Positions 9,383 to 18,391 are shown, numbered from the stretch's first letter. The stretch is DNA of 64,000 nucleotides from Agrobacterium vitis (GCF_014926405.1 NZ_JACXXJ020000004.1:62001-126000); one strand, 5' to 3'. Notes: generated by a model not told the origin, from the sequence alone. A program made the numbers and translations.

Positions 9383-10272
9383 GGGCTAGTCGCAAATTTT
9401 CGGGCTTAACCGCATGTTGACCATAGGTATGGAATTTGCCGCTCCGAAAGTTGCGGAGCGAGCCATGATTCTGAATACCATTGCCGAGAAGCTGAAGCGC
9501 CAGTCGAAAGATGATTTCAAAGGCAGGCATTTCGAGGCTTGGCTGATTGTACAGGCAGTTGCCTGGTACTTGCGTTACCCGCTTAGCTACCGCGACCTGG
9601 AGGAAATGTTCGCTGAGCGCGGCTTCGAGGTCGATCATAGTACGATCAACCGCTGGGTATTGGCTTATGCGCCGATAATCGAAAAACGGCTGCGGCAGTT
9701 TCGGCGACCACATTGCGGCTCGGTCCGGATCGATGAGACCTACGTCAAGATCCGCGGCAAATGGCGCGATCTGTATCGAGCCATCGATAAACACGGCAAT
9801 CCGCTGGATTTCCTGCTGACCGCTAAGCGCGATCTGGACGCTGCCAAGCGGTTCTTCCGCAAGATGCTCAAAGACGAGCCCTTGTTGTCGCCGAACAGGA
9901 TCGGGACGGACGGGGCCAACACCTTCCCCTCAACGATCAAAACGTCGGTTGGTGATGGGCTTCTCCATCCGGACCCCGTGCATTATGTCACCAAGCATCT
10001 CCAGCAAGGTATTGAAAGCGACCATTTCCGGGTAAAGAAAAACATGCCAAAGATCGGCGGCTTCCAATCCTTCAACACGGCGCGGCGAACCATAGCGGGC
10101 TTCGAGGCGATGCTGTGGTTGAGGAAAGGCTTCGGCTTTTCCGGAGGCTGGACCATCAACGATCAGAACGATTTGCTTGCGCGGCTCTTCGGACTGCAAA
10201 AGGTTAACAAAGCGTGAAAACGAGGATGCTCAGGGGATAATCACGCGCTCCGAAAATGTTTGCGACAAGCCC
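9383..10272 (+). mobile_element. IS6-family insertion sequence
   Basis: About 890 bp with terminal inverted repeats GGGCTAGTCGCAAA (9383-9396) and the inverse complement of GGGCTTGTCGCAAA at 10259-10272. It carries one intact transposase. No 8-bp target duplication is visible, as expected after IS6-type replicative rearrangement. Confidence 0.78.
9414..10217 (+). CDS. IS6-family transposase
   Basis: A 267-residue transposase with the IS6/IS26-type core: FKGRHFEAWLIVQAVAWYLR, YPLSYRDLEEMFAERGFEVD (HTH), then the DDE residues in RIDETYVKIRGKWRDLYR, GTDGANTF and GIESDHFRVKKNM. It is longer at the N-terminus than IS26 transposase, and an ATG at 9429 is an alternative start. It abuts the aromatic catabolism cassette, whose last gene ends at 10298. 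Confidence 0.92.
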   Translation: MLTIGMEFAAPKVAERAMILNTIAEKLKRQSKDDFKGRHFEAWLIVQAVAWYLRYPLSYRDLEEMFAERGFEVDHSTINRWVLAYAPIIEKRLRQFRRPHCGSVRIDETYVKIRGKWRDLYRAIDKHGNPLDFLLTAKRDLDAAKRFFRKMLKDEPLLSPNRIGTDGANTFPSTIKTSVGDGLLHPDPVHYVTKHLQQGIESDHFRVKKNMPKIGGFQSFNTARRTIAGFEAMLWLRKGFGFSGGWTINDQNDLLARLFGLQKVNKA

Positions 10273-10297
10273 CGATAATGTCTCTGGATGAGGCGGC

Positions 10298-11146
10298 TTA
10301 AACCGCCTCATCCACAATCGGATTGCGCAGGATTCCGAGCTTGTCGATTTCCACTTCAACAACATCGCCCGGCTTCATCCACAGGGGTGGATTGCGCTTG
10401 GCTCCCACGCCGCCGGGGGTGCCGCTGACGATAACGTCTCCGGCTTCAAGCCGGGTGAAGGTGGAGCAATATTCGATCTGGCGGGCAATATCGAAAATCA
10501 TCTGACCAAAGGTGGCGTCCTGCACAACGGTGCCGTTCAGGCGGGTTTGCAGGCGCAGATCATCCAGCGGTCCCAATTCGTCCTGTGTCATCATCCAAGG
10601 GCCAAATGCGCCCGTGTCGGGGAAATTCTTGCCCGGTGTGAACTGGTGGGTATGGCGCTGGAAATCCCGCACGCTGCCGTCATTGTAGCAGGCATAGCCT
10701 GCAACGTGGCTCATGGCATCGTCTTTTGAAATATAGCGTCCGGGCTTGCCGATGATCACGGCCAGCTCGCCTTCATAATCGAGGTCCGTGGACACTTTTG
10801 GCCGGATGATCGGCTGGAGGTGCCCCGTCTGGCTGTTGGAATAACGGGCGAAAATGGTGGGGTTTTCCACTTCCGTGCGTCCGGTTTCCTTGCGGTGGTT
10901 TTCATAATTGAGGCCAACGCAGAGGATTTTGTCCGGGTTGCCAATCACCGGCAACCAGGTCACGGCACTCAGCGGTGTTGCCACCGCTGATGCGGTGGCT
11001 TCAGCAACGCCATCAAGATTGGCGGTGACTGCCGCTTTCAGGTCAGCATAACGGGCTTTAAGAACCGCGCCGACATCAAGAAATTCATCACCCTTGACAA
11101 CGCCCCAGGTTGTTTTTCCGGCAATGGTTACGGTGGATAGTCTCAT
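10298..11146 (-). CDS. Fumarylacetoacetate hydrolase family protein
   Basis: A 282-residue enzyme of the FAH superfamily (ILCVGLNYENHRKETGR, metal-site DLDYEGELAVIIGK, and SGTPGGVGAKRNPPLWMKPG near the C-terminus). Relatives hydrolyse or hydrate products of aromatic ring cleavage such as acylpyruvates and 2-oxohept-3-enedioates. The start at 11146 is set by AGGAGA 8 nt upstream. It is the last gene of a five-gene minus-strand cassette with a hydroxylase and an extradiol dioxygenase, so it probably processes the ring-fission product. Exact substrate not determinable. Confidence 0.88.
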   Translation of the reverse strand: MRLSTVTIAGKTTWGVVKGDEFLDVGAVLKARYADLKAAVTANLDGVAEATASAVATPLSAVTWLPVIGNPDKILCVGLNYENHRKETGRTEVENPTIFARYSNSQTGHLQPIIRPKVSTDLDYEGELAVIIGKPGRYISKDDAMSHVAGYACYNDGSVRDFQRHTHQFTPGKNFPDTGAFGPWMMTQDELGPLDDLRLQTRLNGTVVQDATFGQMIFDIARQIEYCSTFTRLEAGDVIVSGTPGGVGAKRNPPLWMKPGDVVEVEIDKLGILRNPIVDEAV

Positions 11147-11180
11147 TATACGTCTCCTGTCATAAGAGTGTGGGAAGCCC

Positions 11181-12494
11181 TCAGGCTTCCTGTGTTCGTG
11201 TGGAAAGGCGTGTGATCCGGCCAAAACGCTCAACGGTGCGCTCAGGGAAAATCAGGGCGAAAGCCGCAACCGCGCCGATCAGTAGAATGCCTGCGGTAAA
11301 CAGCATGGCGTTATCATAGCCTTGGGTCAGATGATCTGGACCAGCTGCCTGCACGATCACGCCCGTTACCGCATTGGAGGCGAGGCCGGAAATGGCGTTG
11401 GCGGAATAGATCACCACAATCAATCGGCCACGCTGAACGGCGGGGGCAATAGCGCCAAGCGTGATGGGCCCATAAATCGTGGTCAGGCTCGGGGCTGCAA
11501 AGGCAATGGCCACCAGCGCCAGCTGCAAGGCACCGCTGGTATAGACGGACCCAGCCAGGGCTAGTCCTGCGATCAGCAATGCATAGCCGGAAGCACTGCC
11601 AAGAGCGGAGCGCTTGCTGGCACCCTTTTGCAGCATGCGCTGTGCAACCCATGAGCCAAGCAGCAGGAGCGGTGACTGGAAAACATAGACGGCAGAGATA
11701 ATCGAGCCGGTTTGGCCTTGGGAATAACCAAGCCCTTGTTGCAGGAAGGGCGGCAGCCATGTGGCCGACATGCCGACAATCCAGTAGGACATGGTGGACA
11801 TGATGATCACGCCAATGACAGTGGGATCAAGCCAGAGATTGCGGGCTGGCACAGGCGCTTGATCACTGAGAACGGCACCCTTCTGATCGGCACTCTTGTG
11901 ATCTTCTTTGGCATAGGGGCCTTCGCCACCCACCATCAACCAGCAGGCAATCCACACCAGACCAATCACGCCGCAAAACAGGAAGCCAGACCGCCAGCCA
12001 TGATTGACGATGATATAGGTGAGGATCGGTCCACCTGCCAACAGGCCAACGCTGATGCCCTGAACCACAATGGCGCTTGGCACGCTGCGCTTTTGCGGAT
12101 GAAACCAGTTTTGGCAGGCATGCAGCGCCGTTGGCAGGCCGGGGCCTTCACCCAGACCCAACAGAATGCGGCAACCGATCAGAACCGTGATGGAGCTGCT
12201 GAAGAAAATCGGAATCTGCGAAATCGACCAGATCAGAGCAAGGATCACCAAAATCCATTTCACCGGAATGCGGCCAATCACAAACAGCCCGACAAGCACA
12301 CCGGAAATCGAGAATAGCAAAAAGAAGCTGCTGCCAATCAGGCCGAATTGCTGGGGCGAAATTCCCAATTCCGTCATCATCGGCACGGCGGAAAGGCCAA
12401 ACACCAGCTTGTCGAAAAAATTCAACGTCTGGAACAGGAAAAGCATCAGCAGGACCATATAAGGTCTCAAGGTGCCCGGTGTGGTTTCGGTCAT
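11181..12494 (-). CDS. MFS transporter, aromatic acid/anion symporter type
   Basis: A 437-residue membrane protein with about 12 hydrophobic segments and a loop motif GCRILLGLGEGPGLPTALHA typical of the anion:cation symporter branch of the major facilitator superfamily. GGGAGG lies just upstream of the ATG at 12494. Placed between the ring hydroxylase and the FAH hydrolase, it most likely imports the aromatic substrate of the pathway. Confidence 0.88.
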   Translation of the reverse strand: MTETTPGTLRPYMVLLMLFLFQTLNFFDKLVFGLSAVPMMTELGISPQQFGLIGSSFFLLFSISGVLVGLFVIGRIPVKWILVILALIWSISQIPIFFSSSITVLIGCRILLGLGEGPGLPTALHACQNWFHPQKRSVPSAIVVQGISVGLLAGGPILTYIIVNHGWRSGFLFCGVIGLVWIACWLMVGGEGPYAKEDHKSADQKGAVLSDQAPVPARNLWLDPTVIGVIIMSTMSYWIVGMSATWLPPFLQQGLGYSQGQTGSIISAVYVFQSPLLLLGSWVAQRMLQKGASKRSALGSASGYALLIAGLALAGSVYTSGALQLALVAIAFAAPSLTTIYGPITLGAIAPAVQRGRLIVVIYSANAISGLASNAVTGVIVQAAGPDHLTQGYDNAMLFTAGILLIGAVAAFALIFPERTVERFGRITRLSTRTQEA

Positions 12495-12546
12495 GATTTC
12501 CTCCCAGAACCGATGAAATGAAAATGGTGAATGGTGGCCGCGCCTG

Positions 12547-14121
12547 TCAGGCAAGGCGCGTTTGCAGATCGGATAAATGCTGGTGAAGGGCAGCGATGTC
12601 GACAGCCCCTGCAAAGACATAGTGGTCGGGCCGCACAAGGGCGGCGATGGCGCCATGACGGTCGAACCAGTGGGCCAGAACACCATCCTTTTCTTCCAGC
12701 ACGCCATCAGCAGAGGGCGAGCCGACAGGGACAATGGTGCATACGGTGATGCCCTCGGCTGATTGTGCGAGCGAACGAACCTCTTCCGGCGAGACTTTCC
12801 GGCCATCCAGCAACAGCCGCCAGCCATTGCCAATCACGCGGTCCATCAGCACCGTTTCGCCATTGGTGATGATGGCAGGTTGCGGGAACAAAAGGCCACG
12901 GCCCGGTGTGCCTTCTGCGGCAATCAAGCCTTCCTCAATCGGCGGCACGATTTCCTGACGGGTGATCGTCAGCGGCTGGCCGCCGCCCTCAGAGATGATG
13001 CGCGCATCGCGCTCGGCAGCAGCGGTGGGGTCGCGCTCGCAGATCACCTGGCCAATGGCCTTGATCTTGCCCGTCAGAGTGCGAACATGGCGCTTGCGCT
13101 CAATGGTATAGCTATCCAGCAAGGTGTCCGACGATTGCCCCTTCAAAACCCGGTCCAGCTTCCAGACAAGATTGGATACATCGCGCAGACCCTGACACAT
13201 GCCTTGGCCGATGAAGGGTGGTTGCTGATGCGCGGCATCGCCTGCAATGATCACCCGCCCGCGTCGCCAGTCATCGGCCACCAAGGCATGGAAGCGATAG
13301 GAGGCTGCGCGCCACAAATCACCATCGTCCGGTGACAGCCAAGGCGAGAGAAGCTTCCAGACATTCTCCGGCTTTTCCATCTCGCGGCCATCTTCGCCCG
13401 GCAGCAGCATGATTTCCCAGCGGCGATGGTTGTTCGGGCCAATGATAAAGCTGGTTGGCCGCGCCGGATTGCAAAATTGCGCTGAGGTTTGCGGCAGTTT
13501 TGCAAGGGCTTCGTCATGCACCTGCACATCCACCACCAGCCATGGCTCATCAAACACCAGATCTTCCAGCACAATGCCGGCAAGCTGGCGCACGGTGCTG
13601 GAAGCGCCATCACAGCCAATGGCATATTTGGCGGCCACATTGCGCACGTCTCCGTCGCTGGTGCGCAAGGTTGCAACAACCTCGTCTCCGGTATCCGTGA
13701 GGTCAATCAATTCGGTGCCAAGCTCAATGGTCACAGTGTCCAGACTGTCCGCGTGACGGCGCAGCACCTGTTCCACCGGGGGCTGGGTAAAGACCATGCT
13801 GGGCGTATAGCCGAGCGGATAAGGCTCAGGCACCATATCGATGCGGCGGATCAACTGGCCTTGCGCGCCATAATGCTGGGAGGCGGTGAAGGGTGCCACA
13901 AAGGGCAAAACCTCATCGGCAACGCCCATATTGTCGAAATGCCGCAGGATTTCGTGGTCCACGGCAATGGCGCGGGGCTTTTCATAAATCCCGGTCATGC
14001 GGTCAATCACCAGCGTGGAATGGCCACGCTGGCCGAACATGCTGGCTGCAACCGCACCTGCCGGACCAAAGCCCACAATCAGGACATCATAACGGTTTGT
14101 AATTTCGTGTTTGGTGTTCAC
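12547..14121 (-). CDS. FAD-dependent aromatic hydroxylase, MhpA-like
   Basis: A 524-residue flavoprotein monooxygenase: dinucleotide fold VLIVGFGPAGAVAASMFGQR, the DG motif GCDGASSTVRQLAG, and GDAAHQQPPFIGQGMCQGLR, which matches 3-(3-hydroxyphenyl)propionate hydroxylase relatives. It should use NAD(P)H and O2 to ortho-hydroxylate a phenolic ring to a catechol-type product for the neighbouring dioxygenase. A GTG at 14121 preceded by AGAGG is preferred over an upstream TTG at 14139. The substrate is inferred only to class level. Confidence 0.88.
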   Translation of the reverse strand: MNTKHEITNRYDVLIVGFGPAGAVAASMFGQRGHSTLVIDRMTGIYEKPRAIAVDHEILRHFDNMGVADEVLPFVAPFTASQHYGAQGQLIRRIDMVPEPYPLGYTPSMVFTQPPVEQVLRRHADSLDTVTIELGTELIDLTDTGDEVVATLRTSDGDVRNVAAKYAIGCDGASSTVRQLAGIVLEDLVFDEPWLVVDVQVHDEALAKLPQTSAQFCNPARPTSFIIGPNNHRRWEIMLLPGEDGREMEKPENVWKLLSPWLSPDDGDLWRAASYRFHALVADDWRRGRVIIAGDAAHQQPPFIGQGMCQGLRDVSNLVWKLDRVLKGQSSDTLLDSYTIERKRHVRTLTGKIKAIGQVICERDPTAAAERDARIISEGGGQPLTITRQEIVPPIEEGLIAAEGTPGRGLLFPQPAIITNGETVLMDRVIGNGWRLLLDGRKVSPEEVRSLAQSAEGITVCTIVPVGSPSADGVLEEKDGVLAHWFDRHGAIAALVRPDHYVFAGAVDIAALHQHLSDLQTRLA

Positions 14122-14149
14122 GGAAAAATGCCTCTGCAATGGATAAGGA

Positions 14150-15043
14150 TCAGGCGCCAGTAAAGCCTATGGAAAGCTGAGCTTTTTTGCAGGCTTCGCT
14201 CTTGGGCGGAGCAATGCCCCAGTGATCGGTGCGACCGGGTGGCCAAACCCATTCATCCGGGCCTTTGACGCGGTAATTGTCATCCACCTGCAATACCTCG
14301 GCGGTGTATTCCACCACCACGCCCGTGGGATCGACAAAATAGGCAAAGACATTATCGCCGGGGCCATGGCGGCCAACGCCCCAGCCAATCGAATGGCCAT
14401 GATCCACCACCCGACCCGAGCCACGCATGACGGATTCGAGGTCTGGCATGAGAAAGGCAATATGGTTGAGGCCATTCACAGGCGCTTCGGCCAGCACAAC
14501 GGCATGATGATCATCATTGCAGCGCAGGAAGGCCATCATTTTGGAGCGATCTGTCAGCTGAAAACCCAGCACGTCCTGATAGAAGGATGAGAGTGCTTCG
14601 ATCTGGTTGCTGTTGATATTCACATGCGCCAAGCGCTGCACCTGATTGGCAATGGCTTTGCCCTCTTTGCGCAGATCACCATGCACGAATTCAATCACAG
14701 ACCCTTGCGGCTCGCGCACCACAAACCGCTGCCCGCCGGAGGGCGCGTCAGCAGGGCCGATCTCGCGCATCACGGTGCAGCCAGCTTGGGTGCATTTTTC
14801 AAAAAGAGCCGTGAGATCATCTTGCGAGCCAGCCCGAAAAGTGATCTTGCGAAGCTCGGCCTTGTCGGCTGCCTTCAATTCCAGCACATGAAAATCATCG
14901 CCAGAGGCTGCGAGATAGACCTTGCCGCCGGTTTCCGCCGCCACGCTCAGGCCCCAGACCCGCGTGTAAAAATCAACCGACCCGGCAAGATCGGGCGTGG
15001 ACAGCTCAACGCTGCGCAGGGCGATGACTGGAAAATTACGCAT
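14150..15043 (-). CDS. Extradiol ring-cleavage dioxygenase (VOC family)
   Basis: A 297-residue two-module vicinal-oxygen-chelate protein. The N-terminal module starts VELSTPDLAGSVDFYTRVWG; the C-terminal one carries the likely Fe(II) ligands His (LAHVNINSNQ), His (NGLNHIAFLMPD) and Glu (VVVEYTAE). This fits type I extradiol dioxygenases. The start at 15043 has GAGGAG upstream and overlaps the end of the amidohydrolase gene by 8 nt, implying translational coupling. A diverged partial copy of the same gene lies at 16480-16683. Confidence 0.87.
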   Translation of the reverse strand: MRNFPVIALRSVELSTPDLAGSVDFYTRVWGLSVAAETGGKVYLAASGDDFHVLELKAADKAELRKITFRAGSQDDLTALFEKCTQAGCTVMREIGPADAPSGGQRFVVREPQGSVIEFVHGDLRKEGKAIANQVQRLAHVNINSNQIEALSSFYQDVLGFQLTDRSKMMAFLRCNDDHHAVVLAEAPVNGLNHIAFLMPDLESVMRGSGRVVDHGHSIGWGVGRHGPGDNVFAYFVDPTGVVVEYTAEVLQVDDNYRVKGPDEWVWPPGRTDHWGIAPPKSEACKKAQLSIGFTGA

Positions 15044-16091
15044 TCGTCGTCTCCTCAAGAGCCAGAAACGTCAGGGCATTGGCGAATGTCAGACGTTCCC
15101 GTGTAGCGTCATCGGCAAAGGCGGCTTCAACGCTTGCCAAGGGTGTTTTATCGCGAAAATTGAAGGGATAATCGGTGCCAAGCATCACCTTGTCCTCGCC
15201 GAACACCGAGACAACTCGGCGCAAAGTGTCTGCATCAAACACCAGTGTATCGGCATAGAGACGGCGAGCCTGTAACGAGGGCCGCTCAACCAGCGCCTCC
15301 TTGAGGGCCGGAAAGGTCGAATATCCCTGTTCCAGTCGTGGCAGCAGCGATGCCAGCGTGCCGCCGCCGTGGCTGAAGGCAATGCGCAGGTGCGGAAACA
15401 GAGAGAGAAGATTGCCGGTAATCACTGATGCCGCTGCCAGACCCACATCGGTTGGATAGGCAAGCACCTGCTGCAAAGGCGCAGGCCCGACCAAGCGGTC
15501 CATGCCCGCAGGCCGAACGGCGTGGACGAAAATGGCGGCTCCCAGCTTTTCGGCTTCCGCAAAAAATGGATGAAAGCGCGGATCACCAATCGGAACGCCA
15601 TTGATATTGCTGCCGATTTCGACGCCTTGGAAGCCAAGCGCCATGATCCGATGCAGCTCAACAATCGAAAGGTCGATATCCTGAAGCGGTACGCCGCCGA
15701 GGCCAACAAAACGTCCTTTGCCTTCACTCACCAGCGCTGCAATCACGTCATTGACGTGGCGCGTCAGGTGATCGGCGGCGTCAGCGTCGATCCAATAGCC
15801 GAACAATTCCGGCATGGGCGAAAGCGCCTGAATCTGAATGCCAGCCTTGTCCATCTCTTCAATGCGGCGCTCTGCAACCCAGCATGCGTCATTGATGGTG
15901 CGGTAGGGCTTATCATCAATCACCACGGTGGCATGGCAATCCACCACTGATGTGATCGATGGCCAGCCCTTCAGCGCTTTGCCGCCGGGTGTGGCCGGAA
16001 AGCTGGATGGCACGACATGGCAGTGAACATCTATACCCGTACATCCGCAGCCTCGCCGGTAAAGGCGCGGCATCCTCCCTGTTTCACTCAT
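15036..16091 (-). CDS. Amidohydrolase-family decarboxylase (ACMSD-like)
   Basis: A 351-residue TIM-barrel metalloenzyme of the amidohydrolase 2 group: metal ligands in GIDVHCHVVP, FVHAVRP, FSHGGGTLASLLPR and GTDYPF. Relatives decarboxylate aromatic or ring-opened acids (ACMSD, gamma-resorcylate and 5-carboxyvanillate decarboxylases). It is the first gene of the operon (GGAGG before the ATG), so decarboxylation of the aromatic or of a cleavage product is the expected role. A 14-bp AT palindrome lies in its promoter region. Confidence 0.85.
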   Translation of the reverse strand: MSETGRMPRLYRRGCGCTGIDVHCHVVPSSFPATPGGKALKGWPSITSVVDCHATVVIDDKPYRTINDACWVAERRIEEMDKAGIQIQALSPMPELFGYWIDADAADHLTRHVNDVIAALVSEGKGRFVGLGGVPLQDIDLSIVELHRIMALGFQGVEIGSNINGVPIGDPRFHPFFAEAEKLGAAIFVHAVRPAGMDRLVGPAPLQQVLAYPTDVGLAAASVITGNLLSLFPHLRIAFSHGGGTLASLLPRLEQGYSTFPALKEALVERPSLQARRLYADTLVFDADTLRRVVSVFGEDKVMLGTDYPFNFRDKTPLASVEAAFADDATRERLTFANALTFLALEETTNA

Positions 16092-16153
16092 TCAATCCTC
16101 CGTGCCTGCCCTGGCGGAGAGTCGTAATGTACAAAATTTTCGACGTAAAGCTA

Positions 16154-16167
16154 AAATTTATAAATTT
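16154..16167. promoter_or_regulatory. Candidate GntR operator, copy 1
   Basis: Perfect 14-bp palindrome AAATTTATAAATTT upstream of the amidohydrolase operon and of the decayed gntR. A 12-bp core of it recurs in front of the intact gntR. Binding is inference. Confidence 0.5.
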
Positions 16168-16221
16168 CATTTGATCAATCAGTGTGTATATAAATAACCG
16201 GGTGAGGGTATCGGAATTTTC

Positions 16222-16475
16222 ATGGACGTCGATCTGATCAACAAAGGAGCGGAAATCCCGGCAACGCTAGCCACCAGTGTTTCCGAGCGGCTGAAGGCGG
16301 ATATCCTGTCTACGGCGCTTGAGCCGGGGCCAAGCAGTAGATGCGATCTTTGATGCAGCAGTATGGGGCGGGCAAACCCCTTGCGTGAGGCGCTCAATCG
16401 GCTGTCCACTGAAGAGCTGTTGATTGGTAAGGAACAACGCGGTTTCTTCGTCAAGCCGATCGGTCTGGAAGAGGG
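16222..16475 (+). pseudogene. Decayed GntR-family regulator fragment
   Basis: ATG at 16222 begins a protein homologous to the intact GntR at 16871: ATLATSVSERLKADILSTAL aligns with TLATSIYERLKADILSARL, and after a garbled stretch with an in-frame TGA the homology resumes (PLREALNRLSTEELLIGKEQ, RGFFVKPIGLEE). It stops at about 16475, where dioxygenase sequence of opposite polarity begins. A paralogue, not a recent duplicate, since many codons differ. Confidence 0.85.
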
Positions 16476-16479
16476 GGAT

Positions 16480-16683
16480 GCGGTGTATTCGACCACCACG
16501 CCCTGCGGATCGACGAAATAGGCAAAGACATTGTCGCCCGGTCCGTGGCGCCCGACGTCCGAGCCGATCGGGTAGCCCTGATCGACGACCCGTCCCGACC
16601 CGCGCATGACGGATTCCGTATCCGGCATCAGGAAAGCGACATGGTTCAGCCCATTTGTTGGCGCCTCAGCCAGGACCACGGCG
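16480..16683 (-). pseudogene. Internal fragment of a second extradiol dioxygenase gene
   Basis: The minus strand encodes a segment (NGLNHVAFLMPDTESVMRGS ... GPGDNVFAYFVDPQGVVVEY) homologous to the C-terminal half of the dioxygenase at 14150-15043. Both ends are missing: it is joined to the gntR fragment on one side and to an IS6-family terminus on the other. It is a relic of a second, diverged copy of the catabolic cassette. Confidence 0.85.
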
Positions 16684-16699
16684 GTAAGTTTACAGTGCC
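16677..16699 (+). repeat. IS6-family terminus, solitary copy
   Basis: The 23 bases ending TAAGTTTACAGTGCC are identical to the inverse complement of 34177-34199 and nearly identical to the IS end at 19096. They overlap the end of the dioxygenase fragment by a few bases. No transposase is attached. Confidence 0.75.
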
Positions 16700-16805
16700 G
16701 GTGCAAGCGCCTCTGAACGGGCTTACTCCTTTTTCACTTCCACCCATGTCGTCTTCCTGTCCTCATGGTTTGAATTAATATCAAAAATCTTATCGTTAAA
16801 GACAT

Positions 16806-16817
16806 AATTTATAAATT
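16806..16817. promoter_or_regulatory. Candidate GntR operator, copy 2
   Basis: Perfect palindrome AATTTATAAATT 53 bp before the intact gntR ATG, the same core as at 16154-16167. Likely autoregulatory site; inference. Confidence 0.5.
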
Positions 16818-16870
16818 TTGCAATTTGCCCTGTTCGTGTATATGAAACCAGGGAGTTATACCGAGGCACC

Positions 16871-17590
16871 ATGAACATCGACGTGCAGACAAAAGCGGCA
16901 GACAGCACGCCCACGCTTGCCACAAGCATTTACGAACGGCTGAAGGCCGATATCCTCTCGGCCCGCCTGGAGCCCGGCCGCAAGCTGCAGCTGAGATTCC
17001 TCATGGAATATTACGACGCGGGGCAAACGCCGCTGCGCGAAGCGCTAAACCGCCTGAGCGCCGAGGATCTGGTGATCGGCAAGGAACAGCGCGGCTTCTT
17101 CGTGACGCCGATCAGCCTGGAGGAACTGGGAGAGCTGACGAAGACCCGCTCCTGGGTAGAAGGTCTGGCGTTGCGTGAATCGATTGCCCATACCACCCCG
17201 GCGTGGGAGGAATCGCTCCTCGTGGCGCATCATCGGCTGGAGCGCGCGCCACGCTCTCTGAATCCTGAAAGGTTCGAAAGCAATCCGGAATGGGAGCGTT
17301 TGCACCGTGCCTTCCACGCGCTTCTAATCGGCGGATGCGGTTCACGCCCACTGATCGGCTTCTGCGAACAGCTTGCTGACCAACTTCAGCGTTATCGCGC
17401 GCTTTCCAGTCGCAAGGCGTTTCGGGTGCGCAAAGTCAGCCAAGAGCACGCGGACATCTTGAGGGCGGTGCTTGATGGGAACAGTGACGAAGCCGTCAGC
17501 CTGCTGCAGGGACATTACGAACAAACCGCGGGCTTCATAAAGGCCGATCTCGAGACAGGCGAAACCGGAGACATCAAATCGCCGGCTTGA
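16871..17590 (+). CDS. GntR-family regulator (FCD-type ligand domain)
   Basis: A 239-residue regulator: winged HTH at about 17-80 (SIYERLKADILSARLEPGRK, TPLREALNRLSAEDLV) and a C-terminal all-helical FCD-like domain (ELTKTRSWVEGLALRESIAH, LHRAFHALLIGG, SQEHADILRAVLDGNSDEAV) with candidate metal/ligand residues. Divergent from and closest to the aromatic catabolic operon, it is the likely substrate-responsive controller, acting at the shared AATTTATAAATT palindromes. Regulation is inferred from position and site sharing. Confidence 0.88.
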   Translation: MNIDVQTKAADSTPTLATSIYERLKADILSARLEPGRKLQLRFLMEYYDAGQTPLREALNRLSAEDLVIGKEQRGFFVTPISLEELGELTKTRSWVEGLALRESIAHTTPAWEESLLVAHHRLERAPRSLNPERFESNPEWERLHRAFHALLIGGCGSRPLIGFCEQLADQLQRYRALSSRKAFRVRKVSQEHADILRAVLDGNSDEAVSLLQGHYEQTAGFIKADLETGETGDIKSPA

Positions 17591-17693
17591 ACGGTCCAAC
17601 GATCACAACGCCACCCGACTACTGTACCATGTGCCCTAGCCACGCTAGCACGGCGTTAAAGGCACTCCGTGGACATTTAATTATTAGAAAAAA

Positions 17694-18360
17694 CTAATTG
17701 ACATTGTGAGCCGGAACAATCTCCGCGCATCGAGAGAGCGCAATATCGAGCGCCACTCGCGACGGCGCGGCGCTCAAACAGATGCGTATGCCAGGATGGG
17801 CATCCGGTCTCCTCGAAAACGACCATGAGGACGCAACGCGAACCCCAGCCGATTCAAACAGCTCACCCGGTGCTTTTGTCGAAATGAAGATGTGAGGCGA
17901 AGGCGGATTTCCTCGCAGTTCGGTGAAAAATGCCGTTGCAAGACGGTGTGGAGCCTCGATCTCAAGCCGCTGGTTCGCGACCTGCTCATTCACGCCGCCG
18001 CTTTCGATCCACTGGATAGCGACTTCCATCATAACCGGAGCCATATTCTAGCTTGTGGCGTAGACGGCGGAAGTCACGTTCTCAATCATTTGGCCTTTGC
18101 CCCAGACAAATCCGGTCCAGAGCCCGGCAGCTACGGTCTTGGAAAGCGTCGAAACGAACAGGATCGGGGCGTTGGAATGCAAAGCAGCCATCGGCTGTAT
18201 ATCTGCCAACTAGCCATAGGCGTCATCTTCTATAATGAGCGTGCCGTCGCGGGAGGCGGCTGTCAGCAGATCCTGCCGGCGCGACATAGGCCAGATTTTC
18301 CCTGTGGGATTGTGCAGCGTCGGGATCAATATTGCCGCGTCGGGCCTCGTAACGTTAACC
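17694..18360 (-). pseudogene. MocR/PdxR-type regulator, C-terminal aminotransferase-like part
   Basis: Minus-strand translation gives RPDAAILIPTLHNPTGKIWP, LIIEDDAYG, FVSTLSKTVAAGL and the C-terminal GVRVASSWSFSRRPDAHPGI, the PLP-aminotransferase domain of MocR-type GntR regulators. Two in-frame TAG codons (after EDDAYG and after VYATS) and loss of the N-terminal HTH part beyond about 18360, at the edge of IS6 sequence, show it is dead. Confidence 0.8.
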
Positions 18361-18391
18361 GAACATCGATCAAAATGAGGGATCTGGCTGC

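Noticed and set aside
18340..18391. Expected left end of the IS6 copy before the transposase at 18392
   Set aside because: No sequence resembling GGCACTGTAAACTT was found, so the left boundary was left open rather than assigned.
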